Assembly: GCA_016721845.1 (NCBI GenBank)
Contig: JADKHK010000013.1
Coordinates: 1,656,501-1,720,500, forward strand
Direction: 5' to 3'
DNA: 64,000 bases
Source of the DNA: Lysobacterales bacterium
Lineage (GTDB): Bacteria > Pseudomonadota > Gammaproteobacteria > Xanthomonadales > Ahniellaceae
The notes beneath the pieces are model-generated. The model had not been told where the DNA came from. It ran no database searches and worked only from the letters and a program-made list of their open reading frames with translations. A program made the position numbers and the translations under genes. Positions 1 to 8,979 of this stretch are shown in pieces (position 1 is the stretch's first letter; each line of letters opens with the position of its first letter).

Positions 1-1842
1 GGTGCGGCCGGACTGGTCGTGGCCGGCATGGTACCGGCGCGTGATTTCGCCGAAGCGGCGTTTCGCTGGGCGCTCGGGGACCTGTATGGCGTGGTGGCCG
101 TGCTGTCCAGCGTCTTGATCGGCTATCGCTGGCGCGCCTGGAAGAGCGACGGACCGCTGCCCTTCCGCTATGCGGCACGCAGCGAGAAGTGGCTGTGGCT
201 GGCGGTGTTCCTGCTGTCGCTCGTGGTCGTGGCCTGGGTGGCCCGGCGCAGCGGTGCCTATGCACTCGGCTTTGCCAGCCTGCCCTTCGTCTTCGTGATC
301 TGGAGCGCCGTGCGCTTCGAACCGCCGTGGACCGCGTTCGGCACGACCGTCGTCGGCCTGTACCTGGCCACCTTGATCGGCCTCGGCTATGCCGGCCTGG
401 CGCCGCCGCGCGATCTCGGCAGCACCACCATCCTGATCGCCTTCCTGTGCATGATCACGGCCGCACCGCAGATCGTGTCGGCGGCAGCGAACGAGAACCG
501 TGCCGCCAGCGTGCGCGCGTTGCGCCGTGCCACCATCGATCGCTTGACCGGGCTGGTGAATCGTCCGGCCTTCGAGGATCAGGCCAAGCATGCGTTGCAG
601 CGGCATCCCGAGGAAGCGATGGCCATGGCCTATCTCGATCTCGACCAGTTCAAGCTCGTCAACGATACCCTGAGCCACCGCACCGGCGACGAATTGCTGC
701 GCTCACTCGCCGCGGCGCTGGCCAGCGTGATCCGTCCCGGCGACTTGTTCGCGCGTCTCGGCGGCGACGAATTCGCGTTGCTGCTGCGCAAGGTCGAACG
801 GACCGAAGCCCTGCAACTGGCGCAGGAGCTGCGTCGCGTCATTGCCGACTTCCGGTTTGCCCACGAAGGGCGAGTGATTGCGCCGACCACCAGCATCGGC
901 CTGGTGCCTTTTGTCGCGGGCGAATCGGATTTCGCCGGACTGTTCGCACAGGCCGATGCAGCCTGCTTCACCGCGAAGGAACTCGGTGGCAACCGCGTGC
1001 AGGTCGCCACGGCGGACGAACGCCATGTCCATGACCGCCGCAATGCCATGGACTGGGCGGTGCGCATCAGTGACGCGATCGAGCAAGGAAGGCTGCGCCT
1101 GTTCGCCCAGGGCATCGTGGCGCTGAAGTCCGCGAGCCATTCGGACCTGCGTCATTTCGAGGTGCTGTTGCGCGTCGAAGATCCGACCACCGGCGAATTG
1201 CTCGAACCCGGCCCCTACATCGCGGCGGCCGAACGCTTCCGCTTCGCAACCCGCATCGACCGTGCCGTGTTGACCCAGACGCTGGACTGGCTCGACGCCC
1301 ATCCCGAGCTCGCGACACAGGTCGGCATGGTCGGCATCAACCTGTCCGGCGCTTCGGTCAACGACGACGAATTCGCGCAATTCATCGAAGAACGACTTGC
1401 GGCGAGCCGGTTTCCGGCCAGTCGCCTGTGCTTCGAGATCACCGAGACCAGTGCCGTGCGCGACCTTGCCCAGGCACAGCGCTTCATCCAGCGCGTGCGT
1501 GCACTGGGCTGCAAGTTCGCGCTGGACGACTTCGGTGCCGGCTTCTGTTCGTTCTCGTACCTGCAATCGCTGGATGTCGACTACTTCAAGATTGACGGCA
1601 GCTTCGTGCGCGACGTGCACACGTCGCCGCTGGCGCTGGCCATCGTGCGCTCGATCGCCGAGATCGCCCGCGTGATGCGCAAGCAGACGATCGCCGAATA
1701 CACCGAGTCCGAGACCATCCGCAGCCACCTGCTGGCGCTCGGAGTGGACTACGCCCAGGGCTTCGCGATCGAACGCCCGACGCCTCTGGCACAGTTGTTC
1801 GATCCGTCCGATCCGGCCACAGCCTTGCGTCAGGCGTCCTGA
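1..1842 (+). CDS. Membrane GGDEF/EAL cyclic-di-GMP protein, 5' end missing
   Basis: Frame is open to the first base, so the true start lies upstream; a GTG at 19 is the first start codon inside the window. About five hydrophobic segments in the first ~170 residues, with a MASE1-like look (FVFVIWSAVRF), form the C-terminal part of a membrane sensor. Then a GGDEF domain follows (motif at 760-774) with an RPGD inhibitory site exactly five residues upstream, and an EAL domain where the signature is EVL (nt ~1159). The usual EAL acidic and basic residues are present: NLSG, EITE, DDFG, KIDG, EYTE and QG. By motif both halves could be active, making or breaking cyclic-di-GMP at the inner membrane; net activity cannot be told. 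Confidence 0.9.
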   Translation, partial: GAAGLVVAGMVPARDFAEAAFRWALGDLYGVVAVLSSVLIGYRWRAWKSDGPLPFRYAARSEKWLWLAVFLLSLVVVAWVARRSGAYALGFASLPFVFVIWSAVRFEPPWTAFGTTVVGLYLATLIGLGYAGLAPPRDLGSTTILIAFLCMITAAPQIVSAAANENRAASVRALRRATIDRLTGLVNRPAFEDQAKHALQRHPEEAMAMAYLDLDQFKLVNDTLSHRTGDELLRSLAAALASVIRPGDLFARLGGDEFALLLRKVERTEALQLAQELRRVIADFRFAHEGRVIAPTTSIGLVPFVAGESDFAGLFAQADAACFTAKELGGNRVQVATADERHVHDRRNAMDWAVRISDAIEQGRLRLFAQGIVALKSASHSDLRHFEVLLRVEDPTTGELLEPGPYIAAAERFRFATRIDRAVLTQTLDWLDAHPELATQVGMVGINLSGASVNDDEFAQFIEERLAASRFPASRLCFEITETSAVRDLAQAQRFIQRVRALGCKFALDDFGAGFCSFSYLQSLDVDYFKIDGSFVRDVHTSPLALAIVRSIAEIARVMRKQTIAEYTESETIRSHLLALGVDYAQGFAIERPTPLAQLFDPSDPATALRQAS

Positions 1843-1860
1843 ATTTCCAGCAGAAGCGCC

Positions 1861-1888
1861 AAAAAAAAGGCGCCTCCGGAGAGGCGCC
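1861..1888 (-). terminator. Rho-independent terminator
   Basis: Perfect 8-bp stem (1869-1876 with 1881-1888) around a CGGA loop. Read on the minus strand it is followed by eight Ts (1868-1861). It sits just past the stop of the minus-strand DUF11 gene. The hairpin would also form in the convergent GGDEF/EAL transcript, though with no U-tract there. Confidence 0.9.
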
Positions 1889-1915
1889 CTTGATATTTCA
1901 ACATCGACGACCGGA

Positions 1916-3820
1916 TCAGCTGCGGCGTGCGCGCAGTCCGAGCGCGACCATGCCCATCATCAGCGCGGCCAACACCAGCATCAGGCGCGTATCCGAGCCC
2001 AGCGCCGGAACCGGCACGCCCGACGCCAAGGCGCTGCCCGCCAGATTGAACACGAACTGCTGTTGACCCGCGCTGCAGTTCAACGTGCCGGTGAAAGCGC
2101 CAGTCGTCGTGCTGGTGAACGACACAGTCGTCGAAGCCGAACCACCGGCCGCCACCGGGAAGCTGAGCGGGCTGACCGAGAACGGTGCTGCCGGAGCCAC
2201 GCAGGTGACCGTCGCACCGACCAGACCCGGATTCTGGAACGCGATCGGTGCCGTCGTCGGTCCGGTGCCGATGACCTGGGCAGGCGTCGTGACCGTGCCA
2301 CCCGAAGCCGGAGTCGAGGTCAGCGGCACGGCGGTACCGGCCGGGCAAGTGAGGTCGAACGTACGCGTGACCGGCGTGCCGCCCTGGTTCTCGGTACAGG
2401 TCATCGACTGCACGACCTGCGATGCACCCAGGACGCAGGAGCCGCTCAGCGGACCGCCCGTGGTCGACACCGCTGCGCCTTCCGCCGTCACCGACTGGCC
2501 GAAGCCCGAGAAGCCGACCGGCACCACGCACGTCGTCGTCGTCGTCGCCGACGCACCGGTGCCGAGACCCGGCGTGCCGATCGCGACCGCGATCGAGGCG
2601 TTGCCGGTCGAGCCTACGGTCGTGCCACCGGTGAAATTCACCGCACCGCCGGCTGCCGGCGTGTAGGTGAACTGCGGTGCGGCCGTCGAGTTGATCGTGT
2701 CCGTGTCCGTCGCCGAGTTGTTGGCCGGATTGACTTCAACGACGCTGCCAATGCCGGTAACCGTGGCGGTATTCGTCAGGCTGCCACTGGCACCCGACGA
2801 CACCGCGCAGGTCGCGGTATAGGTGACGCTGCCGCCGACCGGCAGGTTCACGGTGTCACTGAGGTTGCCGCTGCCAGCGGCCGTGCAGGTACCGCCGCCG
2901 GCACCGACGCAGGTCCAGCCCACGCTGGTGCAGCTGGCCGGGAACGTATCGGCCACGGTCGCGCCGTTCACGACATCCGGGCCGGCATTGCTGGCCGTGA
3001 TGGTGTAGGTCGCGTTGGAACCGGCATTCACCGAAGCCACGCCATCGGTCTTGGTGATCGACAGGTCGGCCGAGGCCGCGCCCACCAGTTGGCAACCGGT
3101 TGCCGTGGTTTCCGTGATCGACAGGGTGAACGGACCGGACGGACCAGGCGGCGTCGCGCCAGTGGAATAGCCATCGGCGACCACGAAATAGTCGGTACCG
3201 GCCACGGTGGTCAGCGAAACCGTTTCTGTCGCGCCACCGATGCCGGTGTCGGAGACGCAGCCGCAGTCCGCGAGATTGCTCGAGCACTGGGTCTGGTAGA
3301 CGATGGCCGCCAGATCCTGCGTGCTCGTCGGATCGATCGTCACATTCAGCGTGCACGCGACATTGGTGCGGATCTTGTACGCGCGGTCCGGCCCGGTGCC
3401 GGTACCGGTGTAGATCGCACCGCGCGGCAACGAACCCGCAGGGCCCGCACCGGTGCAGGTCGTGGGTGCTGCACAGGTCGGGTTGGTGGTGTCGGCCGGC
3501 AGGTCATAGTTGTCGGTCTGCCCAACCGTCGTGTCCGCGGCCGGATTGAACGGCAGCGTCGACACCTCATTGGTGGCCACGACGCAGGTGTCGCCGGGCG
3601 TACGCTGCGGCAACTGGGCCTGCTGTTCCAGCCAGCGTGCCAGACGCTCGCGACGCGCGGCCAGCTGTTCCGGCGTCAGCGAATCGGCGATGGCCTGCTT
3701 GATGCGAACCTGATCCAGATAGGCTTCCCAGCTCTCGGCCGCAAAGACCTGCCCGACCATCATCGTGGCGAATACAGTCGCCGAGATCTTCAACAGCCGC
3801 TTTCCAATCCTGTTCTTCAT
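1916..3820 (-). CDS. Secreted DUF11-repeat protein with IPTL/PEP-CTERM-like C-terminal anchor
   Basis: 634 aa from the ATG at 3820, chosen because a GGGGGA ribosome site lies about 7 nt upstream and a signal peptide follows directly (MKNRIGKRLLK, hydrophobic core, VFA cleavage). Longer in-frame starts lack this. A charged coil-prone stretch (~30-75) is followed by a Cys-containing beta-rich domain. A DUF11-type repeat at about 248-375 starts at SADLSITKTDG. Further beta-sandwich, Thr/Gly-rich sequence follows. The end has the three-part layout of exosortase-type sorting signals: VPVPALG, a hydrophobic segment, then RARRS. Known for such tails: processing or anchoring at the cell envelope. The ligand or function of the ectodomain is unknown. 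It faces away from the sulfatase-fold gene at 3994. Confidence 0.8.
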   Translation of the reverse strand: MKNRIGKRLLKISATVFATMMVGQVFAAESWEAYLDQVRIKQAIADSLTPEQLAARRERLARWLEQQAQLPQRTPGDTCVVATNEVSTLPFNPAADTTVGQTDNYDLPADTTNPTCAAPTTCTGAGPAGSLPRGAIYTGTGTGPDRAYKIRTNVACTLNVTIDPTSTQDLAAIVYQTQCSSNLADCGCVSDTGIGGATETVSLTTVAGTDYFVVADGYSTGATPPGPSGPFTLSITETTATGCQLVGAASADLSITKTDGVASVNAGSNATYTITASNAGPDVVNGATVADTFPASCTSVGWTCVGAGGGTCTAAGSGNLSDTVNLPVGGSVTYTATCAVSSGASGSLTNTATVTGIGSVVEVNPANNSATDTDTINSTAAPQFTYTPAAGGAVNFTGGTTVGSTGNASIAVAIGTPGLGTGASATTTTTCVVPVGFSGFGQSVTAEGAAVSTTGGPLSGSCVLGASQVVQSMTCTENQGGTPVTRTFDLTCPAGTAVPLTSTPASGGTVTTPAQVIGTGPTTAPIAFQNPGLVGATVTCVAPAAPFSVSPLSFPVAAGGSASTTVSFTSTTTGAFTGTLNCSAGQQQFVFNLAGSALASGVPVPALGSDTRLMLVLAALMMGMVALGLRARRS

Positions 3821-3993
3821 GCATATTCCCCCATCACACGACGACGAAGCCACCCCATCACGGGACAGCCACCCAAGCACAAGCGCACGATTGATCCGTG
3901 CCAAACGATAGATTAACGAGACACAAGCGTGAATGCCAGCTGTCCGCGTAGCCTGAACGACCCGTCCACCTCGTTGACCCCTTGCGACGACCC

Positions 3994-6060
3994 ATGTCCC
4001 GACACCTGCCTGCACTGATCTGGCGCACGACCCTGCTGTCCCTGACGGCTGCAGCCCTCCTGTCGGCCTGCAGCCCGGACGAGACCGCGAAGCCGGACCT
4101 GATTCTGGTCAGCCTCGATACCGTACGGGCCGATGTATTCGCCGACGTGGCCGCGACGAACCCGGTCCTGGCACGCGTATTGGCGGCCAGCGTACGCTTC
4201 AAGGCGGCAGCGACCTCTGCGCCGCTGACCCTGCCCGCGCACACGTCGCTGCTGACCGGCCTGGATCCGAACCGTCACGGCGTACGCAACAACGGTGACC
4301 GCGTCGCGACGACGGTGCCGCTACTCGCAGAACGCCTGCGCGCCCAAGGTTATCGGACGACGGCCGTGGTCAGCGCCTTCCCGCTTGATCGCCAATTCGG
4401 ACTGGCACGCGGGTTCGATCGTTATGACCAGCCTGCATCTGCTGGCGGACCCGAATCGTCGCTGGCGATCCTCGAACGGCGCGGCGACGCGTCCGTCGAT
4501 CGTGCGCTGGCCGAGCTCACACCCGCCGCAGCGCCACAATTCCTGTGGCTGCACCTGTTCGACGCGCACGCACCCTATGTCGCCCCGGGCACGCCGGCCG
4601 GTGCCGGATTGCGCGAGGCCTATCGTGCCGAGGTCGCCTACGTCGCGCATCAGCTCGGACGTCTGGTGGTCGCGCTGGAGCAACGCCAGCGCCCCTTCGT
4701 GCTGGTCGTGGTCGGCGACCATGGCGAGGGTCTGGGCGACCATGATGAACTCGATCACGGCCTGCTGTTGTATGACTCGACCGTGCTGGTACCGATGTTC
4801 TGGTATGCGCCCGATCGTTTCCGTCCGGCGATGCCAAAGCAGACGCCGCGCCTGATCGACGTCGCACCGACGCTGGCGGCGATCGCCGGTATCGAGGATG
4901 GCGTGCCGACGGATGGCATCGATCTGCAGCCGCTGCTGCTCGCCGCAGGCGACCTGCAAATCCCTCCCGCTTACGCCGAAACCCGCTACCCGGAACTCGC
5001 CTATCGCACGCTGCCGCTGCGCAGCCTGCGCGACGGCCGCTGGAAACTCATCGCGACCCGCGACGAGACCGAGTTGTATGACCTCGCCGAGGACGCGGCC
5101 GAAACCCGCGATCGATCGGACGAGGAGCGCGCCCGTGCCGATGCCATGCAACTGGACCTGTGGCAACGCCCGGAGACGGCGCCGCAAGAAGCCGTGATGA
5201 CCCCGGAAGTCGCGCGACAACTGCAAGGCCTCGGCTACGTCAATACGAGTCGCGGTGACGCGATCGTCGCGGGTCATCCGCGCAGCATCGTCGCCTCGCA
5301 CCGTCGTTTGGTCGAACTGCAGTCGATGCTCGGAAGCGCGGCGCCGGCGCAGGTGCTGGCGCAGGCGCGACAACTCGCGACCGACGAGCCGGGGAACGCG
5401 TTCGCCCACGAGTTGCTTGGCAGCCTGTTGCTCGAACAAGGCGATCTCGCGGGCGCCATCGCGGCGCTGGATGCGGCCGCACGCCTCAATCCGGACAACA
5501 GCGAGACGCGCTACAAGCTGGCCGAGGCCCTGATGCACGCAGGTCGCCATGTCGACGCGCTCGGGCATTGGCAGATGCTCGAACTGCTGGAGCCGCAGCG
5601 TGCCGGCGTGTGGACGAACGAAGCCGCGGCATTGGCGTCACTCGGCAACTGGGCGGAAGCCTGGGCCGCGATTCAACAAGGACTGACACTGGGGGCGAAC
5701 GACGCGAACACGCTGGACAACGCGGCGCTGATCGCCGAACGCCTGCGCCGATGGGGCGATGCCGCGCGACTGCAGCAGCAACGCGCCGGTCTGGCCGAAC
5801 CGCCGTTTCGCGACTTCGGCCGACTCGCGCTGAACCAGTTGCGCAGCACCGATACCGAGGGCGCGCGACACAGCCTGTCCGAAGCCCGTGCGCGCGGCAT
5901 CAATGATCCGTTGCTGGCGCTGGCGAACGTCTTGCTTGCGATTCGCGATGGTGACGGGGTTGCCGCAAAAGCGAATGCCGATGAACTGCAGCGTGCCCAA
6001 CCACGGCTATGGCAAGCGGCCCAGCGAGAATTTCCGGAGCTCGCGTCGCTGACGCACTGA
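3994..6060 (+). CDS. Lipoprotein sulfatase-fold (AlkP superfamily) hydrolase/transferase with C-terminal TPRs (copy 1)
   Basis: 688 aa from ATG 3994, preferred over an upstream TTG because a lipoprotein signal peptide then fits (LLSACS). The N-terminal ~400 residues have the alkaline-phosphatase/sulfatase fold: metal-binding LVSLDTVRAD, nucleophile region APLTLPAHTSLLTG, and the GDHGEGLGDHDE...HG metal motif. The nucleophile position is Thr79, where classical sulfatases have the Cys/Ser that becomes formylglycine. Residues ~420-680 are TPR-like helix pairs (e.g. LLGSLLLEQGDLAGAIAAL). It is therefore a periplasmic, membrane-anchored phospho- or sulfo-ester enzyme or group transferase whose substrate cannot be told. 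It is convergent with copy 2, with two bases between the stops. Confidence 0.85.
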   Translation: MSRHLPALIWRTTLLSLTAAALLSACSPDETAKPDLILVSLDTVRADVFADVAATNPVLARVLAASVRFKAAATSAPLTLPAHTSLLTGLDPNRHGVRNNGDRVATTVPLLAERLRAQGYRTTAVVSAFPLDRQFGLARGFDRYDQPASAGGPESSLAILERRGDASVDRALAELTPAAAPQFLWLHLFDAHAPYVAPGTPAGAGLREAYRAEVAYVAHQLGRLVVALEQRQRPFVLVVVGDHGEGLGDHDELDHGLLLYDSTVLVPMFWYAPDRFRPAMPKQTPRLIDVAPTLAAIAGIEDGVPTDGIDLQPLLLAAGDLQIPPAYAETRYPELAYRTLPLRSLRDGRWKLIATRDETELYDLAEDAAETRDRSDEERARADAMQLDLWQRPETAPQEAVMTPEVARQLQGLGYVNTSRGDAIVAGHPRSIVASHRRLVELQSMLGSAAPAQVLAQARQLATDEPGNAFAHELLGSLLLEQGDLAGAIAALDAAARLNPDNSETRYKLAEALMHAGRHVDALGHWQMLELLEPQRAGVWTNEAAALASLGNWAEAWAAIQQGLTLGANDANTLDNAALIAERLRRWGDAARLQQQRAGLAEPPFRDFGRLALNQLRSTDTEGARHSLSEARARGINDPLLALANVLLAIRDGDGVAAKANADELQRAQPRLWQAAQREFPELASLTH

Positions 6061-6062
6061 GC

Positions 6063-7850
6063 CTATTTCGGAAGACGCGACAAGCGTCCGCGCGCCTGGC
6101 GTCCGACCCGCGCCTCGTCGAGCGCCAGCGCCTGTTCGTAGTAGCCGCGGGCGGCGGCGACATCGCCTGCCACGACCGCAAGGTCACCACGCACCACCAG
6201 CACGCCACCGTGGCCAGGGTCGCGCTGTGCCGCCAGATCGAGCAGGGGTTGGGCCTCCTCGATGCGCCCCGTCGACACCAGCAACTGCGCCTGGAGCAGG
6301 ATCGAATCGGCGCTGGGCACGCGGGCATTGACCTGCTCGATGTCCCGCAGCGCCGCATCGCGCCGACCGCTTTGTGCAAGCAGGCGCGCACGCAGATACA
6401 GCGCCCCCCGCGCCGAGGGCATCGCGGCGACGGCTTCGTCGAGATGTGCGATGGCTTCGTCGACGCGTCCGGCGGACGCGGCCTCGGCGGCATCCTGATG
6501 CGCGCGGACCACGGCCACTGCATCCTTGGGATCGAGGCCTTCCATGCCGAGATCACTGCCGGAGAGATAACCCAGCGAGCGCAAGCGCGCGACCGCATCG
6601 GCGTCATCGACGTGCGAAGCGGATTGTCCGACCGCCGGCCAATCCAGCATCAGGTTGTCGAGTCGCTGCACCAATACGTCGGCCTGTGCATCCTCTCCAT
6701 ACACATTTCGAGACTCGTGCGGATCGCGATCCAGCCGGTAGAACTCGGGGCGCGGCGCCAACACGTACTTGCGATCCAGCGCACGCAACGCGTGCAGAGG
6801 CGCGAGCGCGAAGTCGTAGTAGGGCAATACCGTTTCCAGGTACACGCTGTCCTCGAGCGAGCGCGGCGCGGCGCGCAAGTCGCGCCCATCAATACCCTCC
6901 GGCACCGGCAAGCCGAGCACACCCAGCACCGTCGGCAACAGGTCGATCTGCGACGCCAGCGTCGGATAGACACCGGCCGCGACACCCGGTCCAGCGATCA
7001 TCCAGGGGATGCGCACCGTGGCGTCGTACACGAACAGTCCGTGCGTGCGTTCGCCATGTTCGCCGAGGCTCTCGCCGTGATCGGCCAGCAGCACGATCAG
7101 TGGTTCGCGGCCGTTCGCACTGACCGCATCGAGTAGCCGCCCGACTTCATGATCGACGCGCCGGATTTCCTCGGCATAACGTTCGGCATCCCCGGCGTCG
7201 CGCCCAGGCACCGGCGCATACGGCGTGTGCGCGTCGAACAGGTGCACCCAGAGGAATTGGGGCTGAGCGGGCGGGCGCGCCGACCATGCTGCGAGTGCGG
7301 CATCAACGGTACCCGTCGCACTGCGCTCATTGCCGGTAGCAGCGAACGGCGAGGTCGCCTGATCGACCCGGTCGTCATACCGATCGAAGCCCTGGTCCAG
7401 GCCGAAGCGGTGATCGAGCACGAAGCTCGATACAAAGGCTGCCGTTGCGTACCCGTGCGACTTCAGTCGTTCCGCGAGTGTCGACGCTTCGGGCAACAGG
7501 CGCGTTTCGCCGTTGTAACGCGCCCCGTGCGCAGGCGGATAGCGCCCGGTCATCATGCTGGCATGGGCCGGCAAGGTCACCGGTGCGACCGCCAGCGCAT
7601 TGTCGAAACGCAACGCCCGTGCGCACAGACGATCGATCGCCGGTGTCACGCTCGGGGTTCGGCCGTAGCAGCCGATGTGGTCGCGGCGGGTGGTATCGAG
7701 CGTGATCAGGATGACATCGGGCTTCGCCGATGCCACTGCCGCGGTGGGCGCAGCCTGTTGCGAGACGGGGTCCCCGGAGTCGCACGCCGCCAGCACGATT
7801 GCGATGAGCAGCACCCCATGCGGAAAAGCGCGACGCAGAATGGACAACAC
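6063..7850 (-). CDS. Lipoprotein sulfatase-fold (AlkP superfamily) enzyme with C-terminal TPRs (copy 2)
   Basis: 595 aa from GTG 7850, selected because GAGGAG lies 9 nt upstream and a lipobox (VLAACDS) follows. Motifs: ILITLDTTRRDHIGCYG, APVTLPAHASMMTG with Thr92 at the nucleophile position, and ADHGESLGEHGERTHG. The C-terminal ~150 residues are TPR-like. It begins 13 nt after the sulfotransferase stop, so it is the third gene of a minus-strand operon: copy 3, sulfotransferase, copy 2. Same enzyme class as copies 1 and 3. Shared operon with a sulfotransferase hints at a sulfated or phosphorylated surface molecule (inference). Confidence 0.85.
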   Translation of the reverse strand: MLSILRRAFPHGVLLIAIVLAACDSGDPVSQQAAPTAAVASAKPDVILITLDTTRRDHIGCYGRTPSVTPAIDRLCARALRFDNALAVAPVTLPAHASMMTGRYPPAHGARYNGETRLLPEASTLAERLKSHGYATAAFVSSFVLDHRFGLDQGFDRYDDRVDQATSPFAATGNERSATGTVDAALAAWSARPPAQPQFLWVHLFDAHTPYAPVPGRDAGDAERYAEEIRRVDHEVGRLLDAVSANGREPLIVLLADHGESLGEHGERTHGLFVYDATVRIPWMIAGPGVAAGVYPTLASQIDLLPTVLGVLGLPVPEGIDGRDLRAAPRSLEDSVYLETVLPYYDFALAPLHALRALDRKYVLAPRPEFYRLDRDPHESRNVYGEDAQADVLVQRLDNLMLDWPAVGQSASHVDDADAVARLRSLGYLSGSDLGMEGLDPKDAVAVVRAHQDAAEAASAGRVDEAIAHLDEAVAAMPSARGALYLRARLLAQSGRRDAALRDIEQVNARVPSADSILLQAQLLVSTGRIEEAQPLLDLAAQRDPGHGGVLVVRGDLAVVAGDVAAARGYYEQALALDEARVGRQARGRLSRLPK

Positions 7851-7863
7851 GCGGCGTATCTCC

Positions 7864-8979
7864 TCAGGACAGAAACGTTTCGGCGAGGCGCGCATGCAAG
7901 GCCTCCGCGCCTTGCAGCGTAGCGGCATTGACTTCGCCAGCAGCCAACGGCGCTCCGTCAGCCGCCACGAACTTCGGTGCCCACTGCTCGCGAGTCAATC
8001 GCGATGCAAGCGCCTGATCGGCCGCATCCGGTCCGATGAATTCAAGCACGCGCGCCAGTCCGGCCATGGGATCGGCACACAAGGCTTCGTAGGGCACGAT
8101 GCAGATGCGCGGTGCGAGGCCGGGATCGGCCAGCAACCGTTCGACATGGCCATAGACCGCCATCCATTGCAGCAGCCAGGCGTCGGCCAGACATCCTTCG
8201 CGCCGTGCGGCTGCTGCTGCGGCGGTCTGGGCAGGATCGATCCGGATCGGGCGCTGTCTTGGTCCGAACTCGTGGTGTCCGCGCGCAGCGATGTGGCGCA
8301 GCGTACGCGCCGGTGCATCGGCATACAGGCGATCCTGTTTCAACGACGAGGCCACCTGCGCCAACGGGCGTCGCACCGGCACGATGAAGCTCGCATCGGG
8401 AAATAATCTTGCCAGGTAACCGATGCGTGCCGTGTTGTAGTTGCCTTTGCCGACATAGCGCCGCGCACCGCGCGCGAACACGAGTTTCGCGAGATGGGCC
8501 TTGAACTGGCGCTCGAAGGCCGGATGCACGGCATCCGCCCCGAGCACGTCGCTGGCGGCCATGGCGTCGTCGGGAAAGTAATGCGACCAGATCGGTTCCT
8601 CGAACGCCTCCGGGCTGTCGCGGGTGACGCGGATGCGATCGCGATGCGCGCGTTCGACCGGCTCGACGCGTTGCTGCGGCAACCTCGCCAGCAGCAGGTT
8701 CCACCAATACGGCGTCCACAACAGCGGATAGTCGGAGTAACGATGCGCGGTGAATCCGGGCATCGCGTTCAGCCATTCCAGCAGCATGGTCGAACCGCTG
8801 CGCGCGAGGCCGCCAATGAACACCGGGCGATCGACCCGCTGCAGGTCGCAGTGATCTGCAGCAAATCCGGATTCGAATTCGGCCATCCATGGACCGAGCC
8901 GCGGGAATTGCCGTTGCCACCATTCGCCGAAGCGGTCCGGCCAGGGGATCCGCCAGCGATCCTCGGAATGGCGACTCAT
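7864..8979 (-). CDS. PAPS-dependent sulfotransferase family protein
   Basis: 371 aa from ATG 8979, which overlaps the stop of the upstream gene as ATGA. The ORF could extend further but the coupled start is the natural one. The 5'-phosphosulfate-binding loop is FIGGLARSGSTMLLEWL (residues ~54-70). The 3'-phosphate site is SFIVPVRRPLAQVASSLKQD. Members of this family move sulfate from PAPS to a sugar, tyrosine or small hydroxyl compound in the cytoplasm. No signal peptide is seen. Translational coupling to a sulfatase-fold/TPR lipoprotein on each side suggests one pathway, but acceptor and direction are unknown. Confidence 0.85.
   Translation of the reverse strand: MSRHSEDRWRIPWPDRFGEWWQRQFPRLGPWMAEFESGFAADHCDLQRVDRPVFIGGLARSGSTMLLEWLNAMPGFTAHRYSDYPLLWTPYWWNLLLARLPQQRVEPVERAHRDRIRVTRDSPEAFEEPIWSHYFPDDAMAASDVLGADAVHPAFERQFKAHLAKLVFARGARRYVGKGNYNTARIGYLARLFPDASFIVPVRRPLAQVASSLKQDRLYADAPARTLRHIAARGHHEFGPRQRPIRIDPAQTAAAAAARREGCLADAWLLQWMAVYGHVERLLADPGLAPRICIVPYEALCADPMAGLARVLEFIGPDAADQALASRLTREQWAPKFVAADGAPLAAGEVNAATLQGAEALHARLAETFLS

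Noticed and set aside
2063..3916. 617-aa plus-strand open frame
   Set aside because: Arg-rich antisense of the DUF11 protein, which has a signal peptide, ribosome site, terminator and sorting tail.
3994..6060. Formylglycine-dependent sulfatase
   Set aside because: The Cys/Ser-x-Pro-x-Arg signature is missing; Thr and His occupy those places.
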